In this document: one piece after another, positions 8,997-18,198 of the stretch | Layout: the number at the start of each line of letters is the position of its first letter | How positions within the stretch are numbered: position 1 is the stretch's first letter | Assembly (NCBI GenBank): GCA_024195265.1 | Contig: JAJLRJ010000005.1 | Location: 19,457,036-19,521,035, forward strand | Direction: 5' to 3' | Length of the DNA: 64,000 nucleotides | Source: Dendrophyllia cribrosa | Taxonomy: Eukaryota; Cnidaria; Anthozoa; Scleractinia; Dendrophylliidae | Position numbers and translations under genes: made by a program | The notes under the pieces: model-generated | Seen by the model: the letters and a program-made list of their open reading frames with translations, nothing else | What the model was told of the DNA's origin: nothing | Databases searched by the model: none

Positions 8997-10694
8997 ATGT
9001 TTGGCAGACGGCCAGATCCACTAGCCTGGATGAGAACACCGGAGGCAGTAAAGCTCTCTGCCGCAGCCAAGGCCAAGGCGATATCAGACTTCAAAAAGCG
9101 TTTCCCGCGCGCTGATATGTCACATTTTGAAGTGCAAGTAGATTTTGGCGACGACCACAAAACCGCCACAGGGGAAGTGCTTTACAAAAAGGGCCCTGGC
9201 TCATGGGCGCTCGTTACAAGAATGCCCCACAAAGATTGGACTCAAGCCATGAATGACGCTTTGGGCCTTCAACAAGACGGTGGTTTCCCCTATCAGCTAT
9301 CGTTGACTCAAAATACAGAAACGTCAATCCCAGCTATTGATTTCTCCACCACAATAGACAAGGATATGATGATTGGCGCAATCTTGAACGACGAAGCGCA
9401 AAAGATTTACGTCACGCCAACTGATTATTTCACAACGAAATACAGAAATATCTTCAGGGACACACAGATTTCATTCACAACTGCGAAATATGGAAGAAAG
9501 TGGCTAGGCGGGCCGCATATGAGTTTTTGGCCACAACAACTCTCCTTCGCACTGTGGTGTGCAACAACCGGCTGCGGAATCTCGCGTGACATTCTCTTCG
9601 ATAAGAACTCCAGTCTATCCCTAACCCCCCAGCTCCGGTCGTTTTACCGGTTTCACGTTTATTTCACAACAAGGCGAATACTCTACAAGATGGGTGGGGA
9701 ACAAAGCGTGAGTGCTTTGCCAGACGACCCCCCATTCAACCAGAAAGACAACAAGTACAACATCGACGCGTACAAGAAGATTTGCATAGAGTTCGGTATC
9801 GACCCCAGTTCTGACTTCCGTTTCACATACGGCAAGAATCACGGTCTTGGGAATGTCTACATTGGTGAATATGGAGGTGGCAACATTTCTACCGATTACG
9901 ATTATCCCGACCCCGATCTAGCTCTGTTCAATGATGAGCGCGTGACTGACAGAAACGACCCCAACTATCGCGCCAATGGAATATCTTTCGTCCGCAACGA
10001 CCAAGGGGCGGACACCCAGTTCGAGCACTTTGTGCCAAATTACGCACAGGGGCTAACACAGCCGGGGCTCGCGCGTATGAACCAATCAATCGAGGCCTTT
10101 GTGTACTGCATTCTTGGTTCGCAAGCCAAAACCCGCAGCAGCATCATTGGAAGAGGAGGCCGGGCGTTCGAAACGCAGAGAGTATTCCTCACCCATCTAG
10201 AGGAGGCCATAATACTGAACGACATTGCAACAAGCGTGCAGCGTTACCAGCTTGCCATCCAAGCAACGAAAGTGCGCCTAGACTTTGCGACAGCACCCGG
10301 AAGCTGGCTCATGCCATCACGCATGATTATCAACACAGAGAGCGTGATCGGGTATAACAACAATCTACAGGAGGCAACGCAAGGGATGAAGCTAGGTGTG
10401 AACAATGATGTTAATCTGGGCACAAAAAAAGCCTCACTTCGCCACATGGACGGTGGACCGACAAAAATCAATCCACCAAACAGTCACCCATCAAACCCGA
10501 TACATAAAGAGGCTACACAGGCACAGGGCATCGCGCCCAAAGTCCCAAAACCAAGCCCCACACCAGCCCCAACACCCACACCACAGCCAACCCCCACACC
10601 CACGCCGCCCCAACCCGACCTGCATCACGTAAACAAGGAACTCATTTCTGTGGGCGCGCTTGCTTTGGCAGGCATTTTCGTTTGGTTAAGATAA
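8997..10694 (+). CDS. Conserved 565-aa tail-anchored protein of unknown function
   Basis: This is a long intact frame. The N-terminal 100 residues are basic and helical. The central 100-450 region is globular, with landmarks EAQKIYVTPTDYFTTKYRN, CATTGCGISRDI and RFHVYFTTRRILYKMG. A Pro/Thr-rich linker follows at about 505-545, and the last 17 or so residues (LISVGALALAGIFVWLR) form a single membrane anchor. The combination suggests a virion or virion-membrane component. I recognise it as something repeatedly found with cnidarian elements of this kind but cannot name a fold. It ends 9 nt from the convergent coiled-coil gene. Confidence 0.75.
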   Translation: MFGRRPDPLAWMRTPEAVKLSAAAKAKAISDFKKRFPRADMSHFEVQVDFGDDHKTATGEVLYKKGPGSWALVTRMPHKDWTQAMNDALGLQQDGGFPYQLSLTQNTETSIPAIDFSTTIDKDMMIGAILNDEAQKIYVTPTDYFTTKYRNIFRDTQISFTTAKYGRKWLGGPHMSFWPQQLSFALWCATTGCGISRDILFDKNSSLSLTPQLRSFYRFHVYFTTRRILYKMGGEQSVSALPDDPPFNQKDNKYNIDAYKKICIEFGIDPSSDFRFTYGKNHGLGNVYIGEYGGGNISTDYDYPDPDLALFNDERVTDRNDPNYRANGISFVRNDQGADTQFEHFVPNYAQGLTQPGLARMNQSIEAFVYCILGSQAKTRSSIIGRGGRAFETQRVFLTHLEEAIILNDIATSVQRYQLAIQATKVRLDFATAPGSWLMPSRMIINTESVIGYNNNLQEATQGMKLGVNNDVNLGTKKASLRHMDGGPTKINPPNSHPSNPIHKEATQAQGIAPKVPKPSPTPAPTPTPQPTPTPTPPQPDLHHVNKELISVGALALAGIFVWLR

Positions 10695-10703
10695 GCGCAA
10701 ATC

Positions 10704-12170
10704 TCAAGACTTCGCACGCTTAGTGATCCTTTCAACAAGGAAGGCCATCACGGCAAGGATGAGCAGCCAGGCGTGTTCACCCAGAAAGGAGATGACCGAC
10801 CCAGCCGCTTTGAAGATGAAACTCACAATTGAGCCAATGAGGCCAGGCAGGGCGTTAGCTGCTTTTTTGCCAAGCTCTCTAAGCCCATTTCCAAAAGCCT
10901 TGGTGGCCCTTGCCAGGCCATTCAAGGTGGCGAGTATCACAGCGCTGATGGTGATGCCAGCTGCCAGAACAATCGCTTGCAGTGTCCATCCGTATTTCTT
11001 GAAGATTTCTCTAACCCTCTCTCTCAAAGACATGCCCCTTTCCCGCACCTCAATTTCTGTATTGAGCCTTGCCAGCTCTTCTTCACGTTCAGCAACCCGG
11101 ACTTCCGCGGCTTCTCTTTCAGAGAGAGAAGTGTCCTCAGCCTCTATGACGCGCTTGTCTTCAGCATTCTGCCGTTCAAGCTCTTCTTTGTTCTGTTTCA
11201 GTTCGTCCAGTTGTTTTATGGCGTCATTTTTTGCTCTAACTTCCTCTCATTGTCTTTCTAACCCCCCCTTTTTAAGTTTTAGTTTGTCGATTTCTTTTCG
11301 TAGTTCGTCTACTTGTTTGGCAGCTTTTTGCGCATTGTCCAGTTCTTTTCGTTTGGCTTGATGCTCAGCTTCAAGAGCTCTCTTTTCATTTTTCAGTCTT
11401 TGTATTGCCTCCGTATTCAGTGGCCCCTGTGCATCTTCCTTCTCTTTAATCTGGTCATCATACTCTTTGGTTCTATTTCTGATGGCATCCATGTCGCGGC
11501 GAATTTTTTGTGCATCAGCAGCCATTTGTTCTTTTTGTTGTAGTTGCTTTTGTTTTGCTTCCAGTGCAGCATTTGTTTCATTGAACTCTTCAGTCACAGA
11601 CTTTCCGAGAGCCCTTCTGACCTCTTTGGTAAGACCAGTGTTGAAAGTCTTTTGTGTATCACCACGGCTTTTTGTGCAAAGAGGTTTCCATGACTTCTCC
11701 CCTCTAGTATGATATTTTACCTCGATGATGGCCCCACCTGATCCTGGTTTCGGCTCGTACCGAAAATTAAGTTGATTACTGTCTAAGTGGGGAAACTCTC
11801 CCTTAACCGCCTCAAAGGCCATGTAGGCCCTGTATTCCGTGATCGTTCGCTGACCTTGAGTATCCCCTGTAATGAAAGAGGTTTCTTCAGTGCGGGGCCC
11901 TTGTTTCTCTTGGGGAAACCTTGTTCTTGTGGCCATAGGCACTTGTTTGCCAGCCGGGGTGGAAGCAGCACCAGGTTCAAAGGGTTGCGTGGTGTCGGTG
12001 TCTTTGGGAGGCTGGCCCAATTGTTGGACTTCTTGTTGTTCTTCTTCTGTCATTTAATACCACCTGGTCTCAAGAGCAGCATCAGCATCAGCATCATCAT
12101 CATCGTCATCCCCTGTGTCTGGGATGAGAGGGTCTGTATCAGTTGTCTCAGCTGGATCAATATCAGTCAT
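10704..12170 (-). pseudogene. Coiled-coil membrane protein, two stops in element A
   Basis: One frame runs from ATG 12170 to TGA 10704-10706 but is interrupted by TAA at 12054-12056 and TGA at 11247-11249. The product would be about 490 residues: an acidic N-terminus with a run of six Asp, a central domain, a long Lys/Glu/Gln coiled coil, and two C-terminal hydrophobic segments. The B copy (46895-48376) has neither stop but carries its own near the end. The role is unknown; scaffold, fusion-type or virion membrane functions are all conceivable. Confidence 0.65.
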
Positions 12171-12212
12171 GATGATATATAAATATGAATTTAAAAAACA
12201 CAAATATATACC
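12171..12212. promoter_or_regulatory. Bidirectional promoter, coiled-coil gene and capsid gene
   Basis: The 42 bp between the divergent ATGs contain a TTATATATCATC box facing the coiled-coil gene and AAATATATACC facing the capsid gene. The same arrangement is kept at 48377-48418 in element B. Confidence 0.6.
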
Positions 12213-13463
12213 ATGGCTGTGCAACCGAATCTACTTCCATCTCACAGTGAAAAGACACTGAACGCCATGAAGGCAGAGCGAACCGTCAAGCGCATCACAT
12301 TCAACCCATCTGAGGCTAATCCCGGCGAGACACTGTACGTTTCGGTGCCTAAGCTCGGCGAGCATGATGTCATTGTGTCCGGCTCACTTGCACTTGTGTT
12401 CAACATCAACCTAGCCGGGGGCCACGCTAATAACTATCTCGTGCAAAATGTTTCTCGGGCCCTGGTGGACAGATTCGTTGTAAAGTTTGCCGCCACCACT
12501 GTCCACGACACGGTTGGGTACGACATCTACAAGATCTTCGAAGAACTATTCAAATCGATCGATGAGCGGGAAAATATGCTTATGGAGGGCATCCAGAGTG
12601 TGGGTTTGTGTAAGATCCGCTCTGGTTCTGGTGACAAGCCGACCTCAGGCGTGGATGCGGAAACCAAGCTGGAGACAATATACAAGAATAAGTACCGCAT
12701 CAAACTGGATCACCAAATCTTAACTGATCACGGAATCATATATCCTCAAGCACTATTCAGCGATCTGGTCTTCGAACTAACCCTCGCCCCCTCATCCCAA
12801 GTTGTCCGGGGCTCAGACACAAGCAAGCTCGTGTACAAGTTGGAAAACCTCCAGCTGGAGTATGAGACGATCAGAAGTAAAAATCTGGCCGACGATGCAA
12901 CAAGCGCTTACACTAATGGCAAGGAGTTCGCCTATGACCTCGTAATGCGAGATCGGGTGCATCCCTTCACAAAAGGCGTTGACACTCGGCTGAATCTTAG
13001 GGTTAACCCACAGCGCAGGTCTCTCAAGGGCATCCTCTTGCTGTTCATCAATCCCTTTGTAGCGGGTGCCAGGGATTCTGAGAACTATTTCAATCCCGAC
13101 ATCACCAAAGTTAAGGTCAGAGTCAACGGTGTTCCAAACAGGATCTACAACGAGGGCATCAGTGGTACTGACATGTGGAATGAAATATACCGATACTTCA
13201 ACCAACACACGCTCGGCAGGCCCAACATGAACCTGACAAAATATCTCACAGGCAACAAGTTTGGTCTCTGGATTGACCTGCGGTCCATGGCTGACACAGC
13301 CCTGCACCGCAGCGGCCAACGGCTCGTCAACACACACGATGGCGTGCAACTCGAGATCGAACGAGACGGCAAAGGCTCGGGAACCGCAAACTGCCACATC
13401 TTCACCATCTCAGACTCACAGATTAATATCATGGACAAGCAGCTGGAATCTGTACAGTACTAG
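12213..13463 (+). CDS. Major capsid protein (double jelly-roll type), element A
   Basis: This intact 416-residue protein follows an AAATATATACC box by one base. Its size, position between penton-like gene and ATPase, and alternation of beta-rich segments (for example NPGETLYVSVPKLG, RALVDRFVVKFAATTV, GVDTRLNLRVNP) fit the hexon-like capsid protein of Polintons and adintoviruses. Such proteins trimerise to build an icosahedral shell. It is nearly identical to the B copy (48419-49669) and has kept its frame while neighbours decayed. No alignment was run; the assignment rests on context and general character. Confidence 0.7.
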   Translation: MAVQPNLLPSHSEKTLNAMKAERTVKRITFNPSEANPGETLYVSVPKLGEHDVIVSGSLALVFNINLAGGHANNYLVQNVSRALVDRFVVKFAATTVHDTVGYDIYKIFEELFKSIDERENMLMEGIQSVGLCKIRSGSGDKPTSGVDAETKLETIYKNKYRIKLDHQILTDHGIIYPQALFSDLVFELTLAPSSQVVRGSDTSKLVYKLENLQLEYETIRSKNLADDATSAYTNGKEFAYDLVMRDRVHPFTKGVDTRLNLRVNPQRRSLKGILLLFINPFVAGARDSENYFNPDITKVKVRVNGVPNRIYNEGISGTDMWNEIYRYFNQHTLGRPNMNLTKYLTGNKFGLWIDLRSMADTALHRSGQRLVNTHDGVQLEIERDGKGSGTANCHIFTISDSQINIMDKQLESVQY

Positions 13464-13477
13464 ACATATTATATACC

Positions 13478-13645
13478 ATGGCCACAAACAAGATCAACTT
13501 CTATGCTAAGCCGGCCCCACTGTCATCCACCGGACCACTATCATACAATAAAATACAAAGACTTCTGGCAATGGCACCCTCCCCACCAACACATGAACCA
13601 ATTGTTTGCAAACCAACTAATATAGGTGTTGGTTGTGGACCCTAG
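13478..13645 (+). CDS. Small ORF overlapping the ATPase start, element A
   Basis: The 55-residue frame begins at an ATG directly after a TTATATACC box and ends at TAG 13643-13645, overlapping the start of the ATPase in the +1 frame. It is basic and proline-rich, with a conserved NKIQRLLA segment. Element B has the same arrangement in the same relative frame. It may be a leader peptide, a separate small protein, or the N-terminus of the ATPase joined by frameshifting. Confidence 0.5.
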   Translation: MATNKINFYAKPAPLSSTGPLSYNKIQRLLAMAPSPPTHEPIVCKPTNIGVGCGP

Positions 13646-14234
13646 AAAGCTGCCATTCAATGCACTAATCGTGGGACCCACTAACTCTGGCAAGACACAG
13701 TATCTTCTAAACCAACTGCGAGGTCCCTTTAGGGGTTGTTTTGACTACATCGTTTTATTCTGCCCCACATTTGTCAAGAACAAGACATACGATGGCTTCG
13801 TGGACCGCGATCCGCACATCTTCGTGATTGTCTGCCAACAGCATGAGATCGAAGACTGATTGAAGTTGGCGAGCTTCTTTTTCACATGCACCAACACTTT
13901 ATTCATACTCGATGACTGCGCCGCCTCCAAAGATGTCAAAGGCCGCACGAGCCAGCTTGTCAATCTGGGGTTCAGCGCAAGGCATGACGGCATATCCGTG
14001 TGGGTCTTAACCCAGCAGATCACTAGCATTGCTAAGCCATATCGTGATAATATCGCAGCGATCGTGCTCTTTTACACACCCTCCAGCAAGACCACCAAGG
14101 CCATATTCGAAGACTATGCCGGCGAGCTCTCCAACGATGAGTACAAAGAGCTTATCGCAAGGCTCAAATCCCGCAAGTTCTCCCACCTGGTTTTCTCTCT
14201 GAGACACCCGTATGGAATTGGGTACAAGGTTTAA
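13635..14234 (+). pseudogene. FtsK/HerA-type packaging ATPase, broken copy in element A
   Basis: The Walker A motif GPTNSGKT lies near 13675-13700 and a Walker B-like FILDDC near 13910. This is the A32-like DNA-packaging ATPase family used to fill capsids. The first codon here is GTG where B has ATG, and a TGA at 13857-13859 interrupts the frame where B has a tryptophan. The length and end point are otherwise identical to B. Translation from another start cannot be excluded, but the nonsense codon makes this copy defective. Confidence 0.8.
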
Positions 14235-14255
14235 ATACAGTACACAAATATATAC

Positions 14256-14528
14256 ATGGTCATGAATGCGCCAACCAGCCTACACAAGCTCACTGTGCTT
14301 TCACAGCTTTTGGATGAATTACACAAACACACACTTGATGCGCAAAACAAAATTATCAAAGCCGCTGGCGAGGAAGACCTGCGCCTCATGCTTCTCAACA
14401 GATATCCATTGCGGTTGAATTCTATGCCAGACACCATGGCGGGGCTTATACGAGAGCTTGAAACTCTTTTGCCCGACATCAAGAGAATTATCGAAAAATC
14501 AAAAACACATATGTATACCTCTTGCTAA
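14256..14528 (+). CDS. Small helical protein with lost stop codon, element A
   Basis: The ATG follows CAAATATATAC by one base. The 90-residue product is almost wholly helical (LHKLTVLSQLLDELHKH). In B the gene ends eight codons earlier at a TAA; here that codon is TCA, so the frame reads through the next promoter and ends at TAA 14526-14528, overlapping the next ATG by one base. No family is recognised. Confidence 0.6.
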   Translation: MVMNAPTSLHKLTVLSQLLDELHKHTLDAQNKIIKAAGEEDLRLMLLNRYPLRLNSMPDTMAGLIRELETLLPDIKRIIEKSKTHMYTSC

Positions 14529-15136
14529 TGGCACAAGCAGCTGAAGACCAGGACGTTTTGAACGAAGTATTGCAGATGCTGGAGGCCACCCCTGATACTA
14601 CGCCTCCCACAGGGATAGTTGGTGACAATGGCATTCCTGCCAAACGTGAGAAGCTGGCAATCCTTGTTTCTACTGGCAAGGCCAAAGAAGCTATCGGCGT
14701 GCAGCTCACACACGATCATGTCAAGCGGTTGTCAGACAAGGACGTTGACAAGTACTGCAAAAGGTACGAGACCTACATAGGTAACAAGACAACCGAATCC
14801 CTAGTTGATTCCGCTATCATGCTCATGTCCAAAGGCATTGGCATGGTGATCCCGGTTGAGAATGCCAAGGAGTTGCAGCAAGAACTCAAGAACGACTACA
14901 TCATCAACCAGGAGCTATCAAATCTTGCTGGGGCTCTTGCCATGCGATGCGGGCGATGGCTGGCGCTTGCCAATGCTGCTCTCATCACAACAAAACACAT
15001 CAAGCTTGAACGAGAGCCTGACTTGATAGAATTAGAACCCCAACTCACACATCCAAGCAGAGACAGTGAAGGCTATCCACTTGAGGGCTTTGATGAAGTT
15101 GGTGTTAATCTGGCAGCAACATCGCTGCAACCTTGA
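14528..15136 (+). CDS. Helical 202-aa protein of unknown function, element A
   Basis: The start ATG 14528 lies downstream of a CATATGTATAC box. The product is mixed and largely helical, with an N-terminal acidic segment, a central charged region (HDHVKRLSDKDVDKYCKRYE), and a moderately hydrophobic helix around LAGALAMRCGRWLALANAAL. The C-terminus is acidic and proline-containing. It is well conserved in B (50755-51366). No recognised domain; the position among virion genes suggests a structural or assembly role. Confidence 0.65.
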   Translation: MAQAAEDQDVLNEVLQMLEATPDTTPPTGIVGDNGIPAKREKLAILVSTGKAKEAIGVQLTHDHVKRLSDKDVDKYCKRYETYIGNKTTESLVDSAIMLMSKGIGMVIPVENAKELQQELKNDYIINQELSNLAGALAMRCGRWLALANAALITTKHIKLEREPDLIELEPQLTHPSRDSEGYPLEGFDEVGVNLAATSLQP

Positions 15137-15218
15137 AGGAACCTGACAGCAACCTGGGTGGAACCTGCCAGCACACTTGTCACATTTTGTAAAAAATAAA
15201 ATTTACATATATACCACT

Positions 15219-15710
15219 ATGGCCACACCACTCGAGACGATCCCTGAAGAAACTCAAACTCTAACTCCAACTCCAACCCAAACACCTGCACGTGTTACCT
15301 CTGAGGCCCCGAAAACAAAGCCTGCAACAGAAAAGAACCCCGACCGCGTTGCTTCTGGTAAAAGGCTAGCAGAACGCAACCGCCTGGCCCGTGAAGCAAA
15401 GAAAAAGGCCGAAGCACAAAAGCCTGCACCCTCAACAAGTGACACCAGTGCTGCAAACCAACCCTCAACAAGTGACACAACAAGTGACACCAACAACAAC
15501 TCAATCTTTTATATTATGGGGGTTGGAGGGTTGGTTGTCTCTGCTGCGGGTGTGTATTACCAACGCGAAGCCATAATGCAAAAGCTTGGACGCAAATCTA
15601 ACACACCAGCAACACCAGCAAACACACCAGCAAACACACCACCAGCAACACCCGCTGCACCACCCCCATCTCGAATTCCGGTAAAACAAGGAATTAAAAA
15701 AATGGAATAA
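15219..15710 (+). CDS. Basic single-pass membrane protein, element A
   Basis: This 163-residue product has a low-complexity Thr/Pro N-terminus, a Lys/Arg/Ala-rich helix (ERNRLAREAKKKAEAQK), and a Ser/Thr linker. One membrane segment follows (IMGVGGLVVSAAGVYY), then a Pro/Thr-rich tail. The ATG follows an ACATATATACC box. The number of Ser/Thr repeats in the linker differs between A and B, as expected for repeat slippage. Function unknown. Confidence 0.65.
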   Translation: MATPLETIPEETQTLTPTPTQTPARVTSEAPKTKPATEKNPDRVASGKRLAERNRLAREAKKKAEAQKPAPSTSDTSAANQPSTSDTTSDTNNNSIFYIMGVGGLVVSAAGVYYQREAIMQKLGRKSNTPATPANTPANTPPATPAAPPPSRIPVKQGIKKME

Positions 15711-15737
15711 AAAACAAACACATATGTATACTGCACC

Positions 15738-15932
15738 ATGGATCTTTTCCAGGATGTGATGAATGCTGCTGCAATCGGAGGCGTGATTCTTTTTTGGGCT
15801 GGATTTAACGTGACCGCCATTGAAACAGTTTACAGATTGGCAGTGAACAGGCACAACGAGCCCCGAGTCCCGAGGCCGAGACCGAGACCGAGTGAGCCCG
15901 AGCCCGAGTCTGAGTCCGAGTCCGAGTCCTAG
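15738..15932 (+). CDS. Short membrane protein with acidic repeat tail, element A
   Basis: The 64-residue product has one hydrophobic helix (AAAIGGVILFWAGFNVTA) near residues 9-28 and a C-terminal tail of Arg/Pro followed by alternating Glu and Ser encoded by tandem GAGTCC/GAGTCT units. Repeat units continue past the TAG stop to about 15960, so the tail length is unstable. The B copy has a different, longer repeat tail. The promoter box is CATATGTATAC. Confidence 0.6.
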   Translation: MDLFQDVMNAAAIGGVILFWAGFNVTAIETVYRLAVNRHNEPRVPRPRPRPSEPEPESESESES

Positions 15933-16065
15933 TCTGAGTCTGAGTCTGAGTCTGAGTCCTCTGAGCTTCCGTGTAACCGCCGGAGCGTACATATACATTT
16001 ATAAGGATCGTTCTGAAACGGTATGTCAGAAAAATAAAAAATCATATGTATACTGCACACAAACC

Positions 16066-16287
16066 ATGACTGACAACAAGCTTGTGAAGTCTATCCTCGA
16101 CGCCGCAACAATCACTGGCATTGCCGCTGGTATTGGTTGGATTGGGAAAAAGACCATCAAAGAAAACTTCACTGCCGACCCCAGTGCAAGCTTTATGAAC
16201 TTAGTCAAGTTCACAGCCGTCATGGCTGGCAGCATCGCGCTGAAGAAATATCTCGAGGGCCAAAAAATTCTCCCAGACAACATGTAA
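16066..16287 (+). CDS. Small two-helix membrane protein, element A
   Basis: This 73-residue product has two hydrophobic stretches, TITGIAAGIGWIG and LVKFTAVMAGSIALKKY, separated by a polar loop. The promoter box is CATATGTATAC, about 20 nt upstream. It is nearly identical to 52252-52473 in B. Similar tiny membrane proteins occur in many double-jelly-roll viruses, but I cannot assign a family. Confidence 0.6.
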   Translation: MTDNKLVKSILDAATITGIAAGIGWIGKKTIKENFTADPSASFMNLVKFTAVMAGSIALKKYLEGQKILPDNM

Positions 16288-16313
16288 AAACCATATGTAT
16301 ACACACGACCACA

Positions 16314-16751
16314 ATGGCCTCGATTGCAATAATGGCCCTTGGCGCTGTTCTCAATGCGGCCGCTTTCACGGGCGGCAACTATCTCGCGAAATATCTGTCT
16401 GGTGATAGCGGAACGGCAGCAATGGCGGAGAAAATCCGTCACGACAAAGCCCTGGAACAATACCAAGCGGCTTACGCCAAATACCAGAAGGACCGCACCA
16501 AGCTCCTCGACTGGATTGTAACCAACGATCGGATTAAACACCAAGCTAGCAAAAACTTCCAAACCACCGACCAAGCCCTGGTCTTGTATAACCAGATGCA
16601 CCAACACGAACCAGATAAACAAACCAAAGACTACAAAGAGCCTCAGTTCTCGGACTTCTACAAGCCCAGCCCACAACAGCAGACTGGTGAACTTGCGTTC
16701 ATTGGAGGCACCCTGCTTGCGGATGGGTATGTGGCCTATCGCTTTCTTTAA
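16314..16751 (+). CDS. Helical protein with hydrophobic ends, element A
   Basis: This 145-residue product has a hydrophobic N-terminus (IAIMALGAVLNAAAFTGG), a charged coiled-coil middle (DKALEQYQAAYAKYQKDRTK), and a C-terminal hydrophobic stretch (LAFIGGTLLADGYVAYRFL). The open frame extends upstream of the ATG, but 16314 is chosen because it follows a CATATGTATAC box and matches the B start. Function unknown. Confidence 0.6.
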   Translation: MASIAIMALGAVLNAAAFTGGNYLAKYLSGDSGTAAMAEKIRHDKALEQYQAAYAKYQKDRTKLLDWIVTNDRIKHQASKNFQTTDQALVLYNQMHQHEPDKQTKDYKEPQFSDFYKPSPQQQTGELAFIGGTLLADGYVAYRFL

Positions 16752-16787
16752 TTTTTAAAAAATTTAAAAACCCATATATATACCGCC

Positions 16788-17159
16788 ATGGCTACACCCT
16801 TTTCTAAAGAAAATCGTGACGCATTTGTGGAACAGTTGCGCCTTTTACCAGCATGCCGCTTGGATAAACAAACTGAGGAACTAGCGCAAATATTTCAGAA
16901 ACTTGATGAAGAAATGTCCGCATTCATGCCGGAAAAATATCATGAATTATACCGCGAACTCATAACATTCCTCACGGCTCAAGAAACTGAGGAAATAAAA
17001 CGAGCATGTCAGAAAATGGGTGAACTAGCTAGAGACATTAATCCCAACCTTGTAAAACAAATGAATGAGGACAAAGAAACTGCTAACAGAGCTATTGAAG
17101 AGGTGCGCATTTTCCTTACACAGTATGGCCGTGGGCCGATCACATCTCCTGCCGCATAA
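16788..17159 (+). CDS. Small helical soluble protein, element A
   Basis: A 123-residue all-helical, acidic protein begins after a CATATATATACCGCC box. It lacks hydrophobic segments. Its counterpart in B (52976-53341) is clearly more diverged than the flanking genes, including the N-terminus, suggesting relaxed or diversifying change. No family recognised. Confidence 0.6.
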   Translation: MATPFSKENRDAFVEQLRLLPACRLDKQTEELAQIFQKLDEEMSAFMPEKYHELYRELITFLTAQETEEIKRACQKMGELARDINPNLVKQMNEDKETANRAIEEVRIFLTQYGRGPITSPAA

Positions 17160-17206
17160 GGCCTTGGCATACTTTCGCCGATTCATAAACTCTATATATA
17201 CTCATA

Positions 17207-18198
17207 ATGGAGGCCAAACTCTCTAAGATCTATTACAGCCCAAAAGGGTATTGGAAAGGTCTTGCCGCTGTAAAAAAGCTAGCCACTGCGGCTAGGGTCT
17301 CTGAAGAGGCGACAAAGAAATGGCTGGTCAAACAAGCCCTTTGGCAAGTTTACCTCCCCCAGCGCCACGCCATATCCCTCGGCCCAAGTTTGATGTCTCC
17401 TCGCCCAATGCAGTGCATCAAGCGGATCTACTTTTTTTGCCCCACGACAAACTTCCTCATGGGAGAAAGGTTTACAAATACGCATTAACCCTTGTGGATG
17501 TGGCTAGCCGATACAAAGCAGCAGAGCCCCTGACTTCGAAAGAGGCTCAAGAGGTGGCTAAAGCGTTTCAGAAGATTTACAGACGCGGGCCTTTGAAATG
17601 GCCCCAACTCTTGCAAGTTGACCCTGGGAAAGAGTTTATGGGTGCTGTGACTAAGGCTATGGAGGATAACAAAACGACCATTCGTCGCGGGCGGGTTGAT
17701 ATCTACAGAGACCAAGCAATTGTGGAGAGATTCAATCGCACCCTGGCTGAAAGACTGTTTCGCTACCAGTATGCCGTTGAAATGAATATGCCCTCTGGCA
17801 GGGCTACTGCTTGGGTGAAAAGACTGCCAGATGTTGTCTCGGCCTTGAACAATGAAGTAACAAGACTCACTGGCAAGAAGCCTGCGAAAGCGATCAAACA
17901 GAAAGCCGTTTCAGCCAAGCCCGCGACTCCATATGCTAGGCCTGTTGGGGTCTATGAGAAGAAGCTCCCTCCCCAGGTGAGTGTGAGATATCTGTATTAC
18001 CCCGGTGAGCTGGAAGGGGGTGGTAGGCGGGCGACTGATCCCATCTGGTCGATAAAGGTCCACAACATTGAGAAGGTTGTCACAAAGCCAGATGCGCCTG
18101 TCGTGTATTATCTCTACGATGGCCCTAAGAGAGGGTTTGTTCGTGAAGAGTTGATGGTTGTGCCACCGGGCACTCAGTTGCCCCCAGCTGGGTTGTGA
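17207..18198 (+). pseudogene. Retroviral-type (rve) integrase, frameshifted copy in element A
   Basis: This is the counterpart of the intact integrase at 53360-54349. A two-base difference in a C-rich run near 17350 throws the first 47 or so codons out of frame with the rest. The catalytic D, D and E segments (HQADLLFL, VDPGKEFMG, IVERFNRTLAERL) are all present in the downstream frame. The promoter box CTATATATAC precedes ATG 17207. The 3' end overlaps the convergent polymerase gene by 25 bp. Confidence 0.85.

Noticed and set aside
15890..15965. GAGTCC repeats as a stand-alone microsatellite
   Set aside because: Most of the array lies in frame as the tail of the small membrane protein and is better described there, although it extends past the stop.
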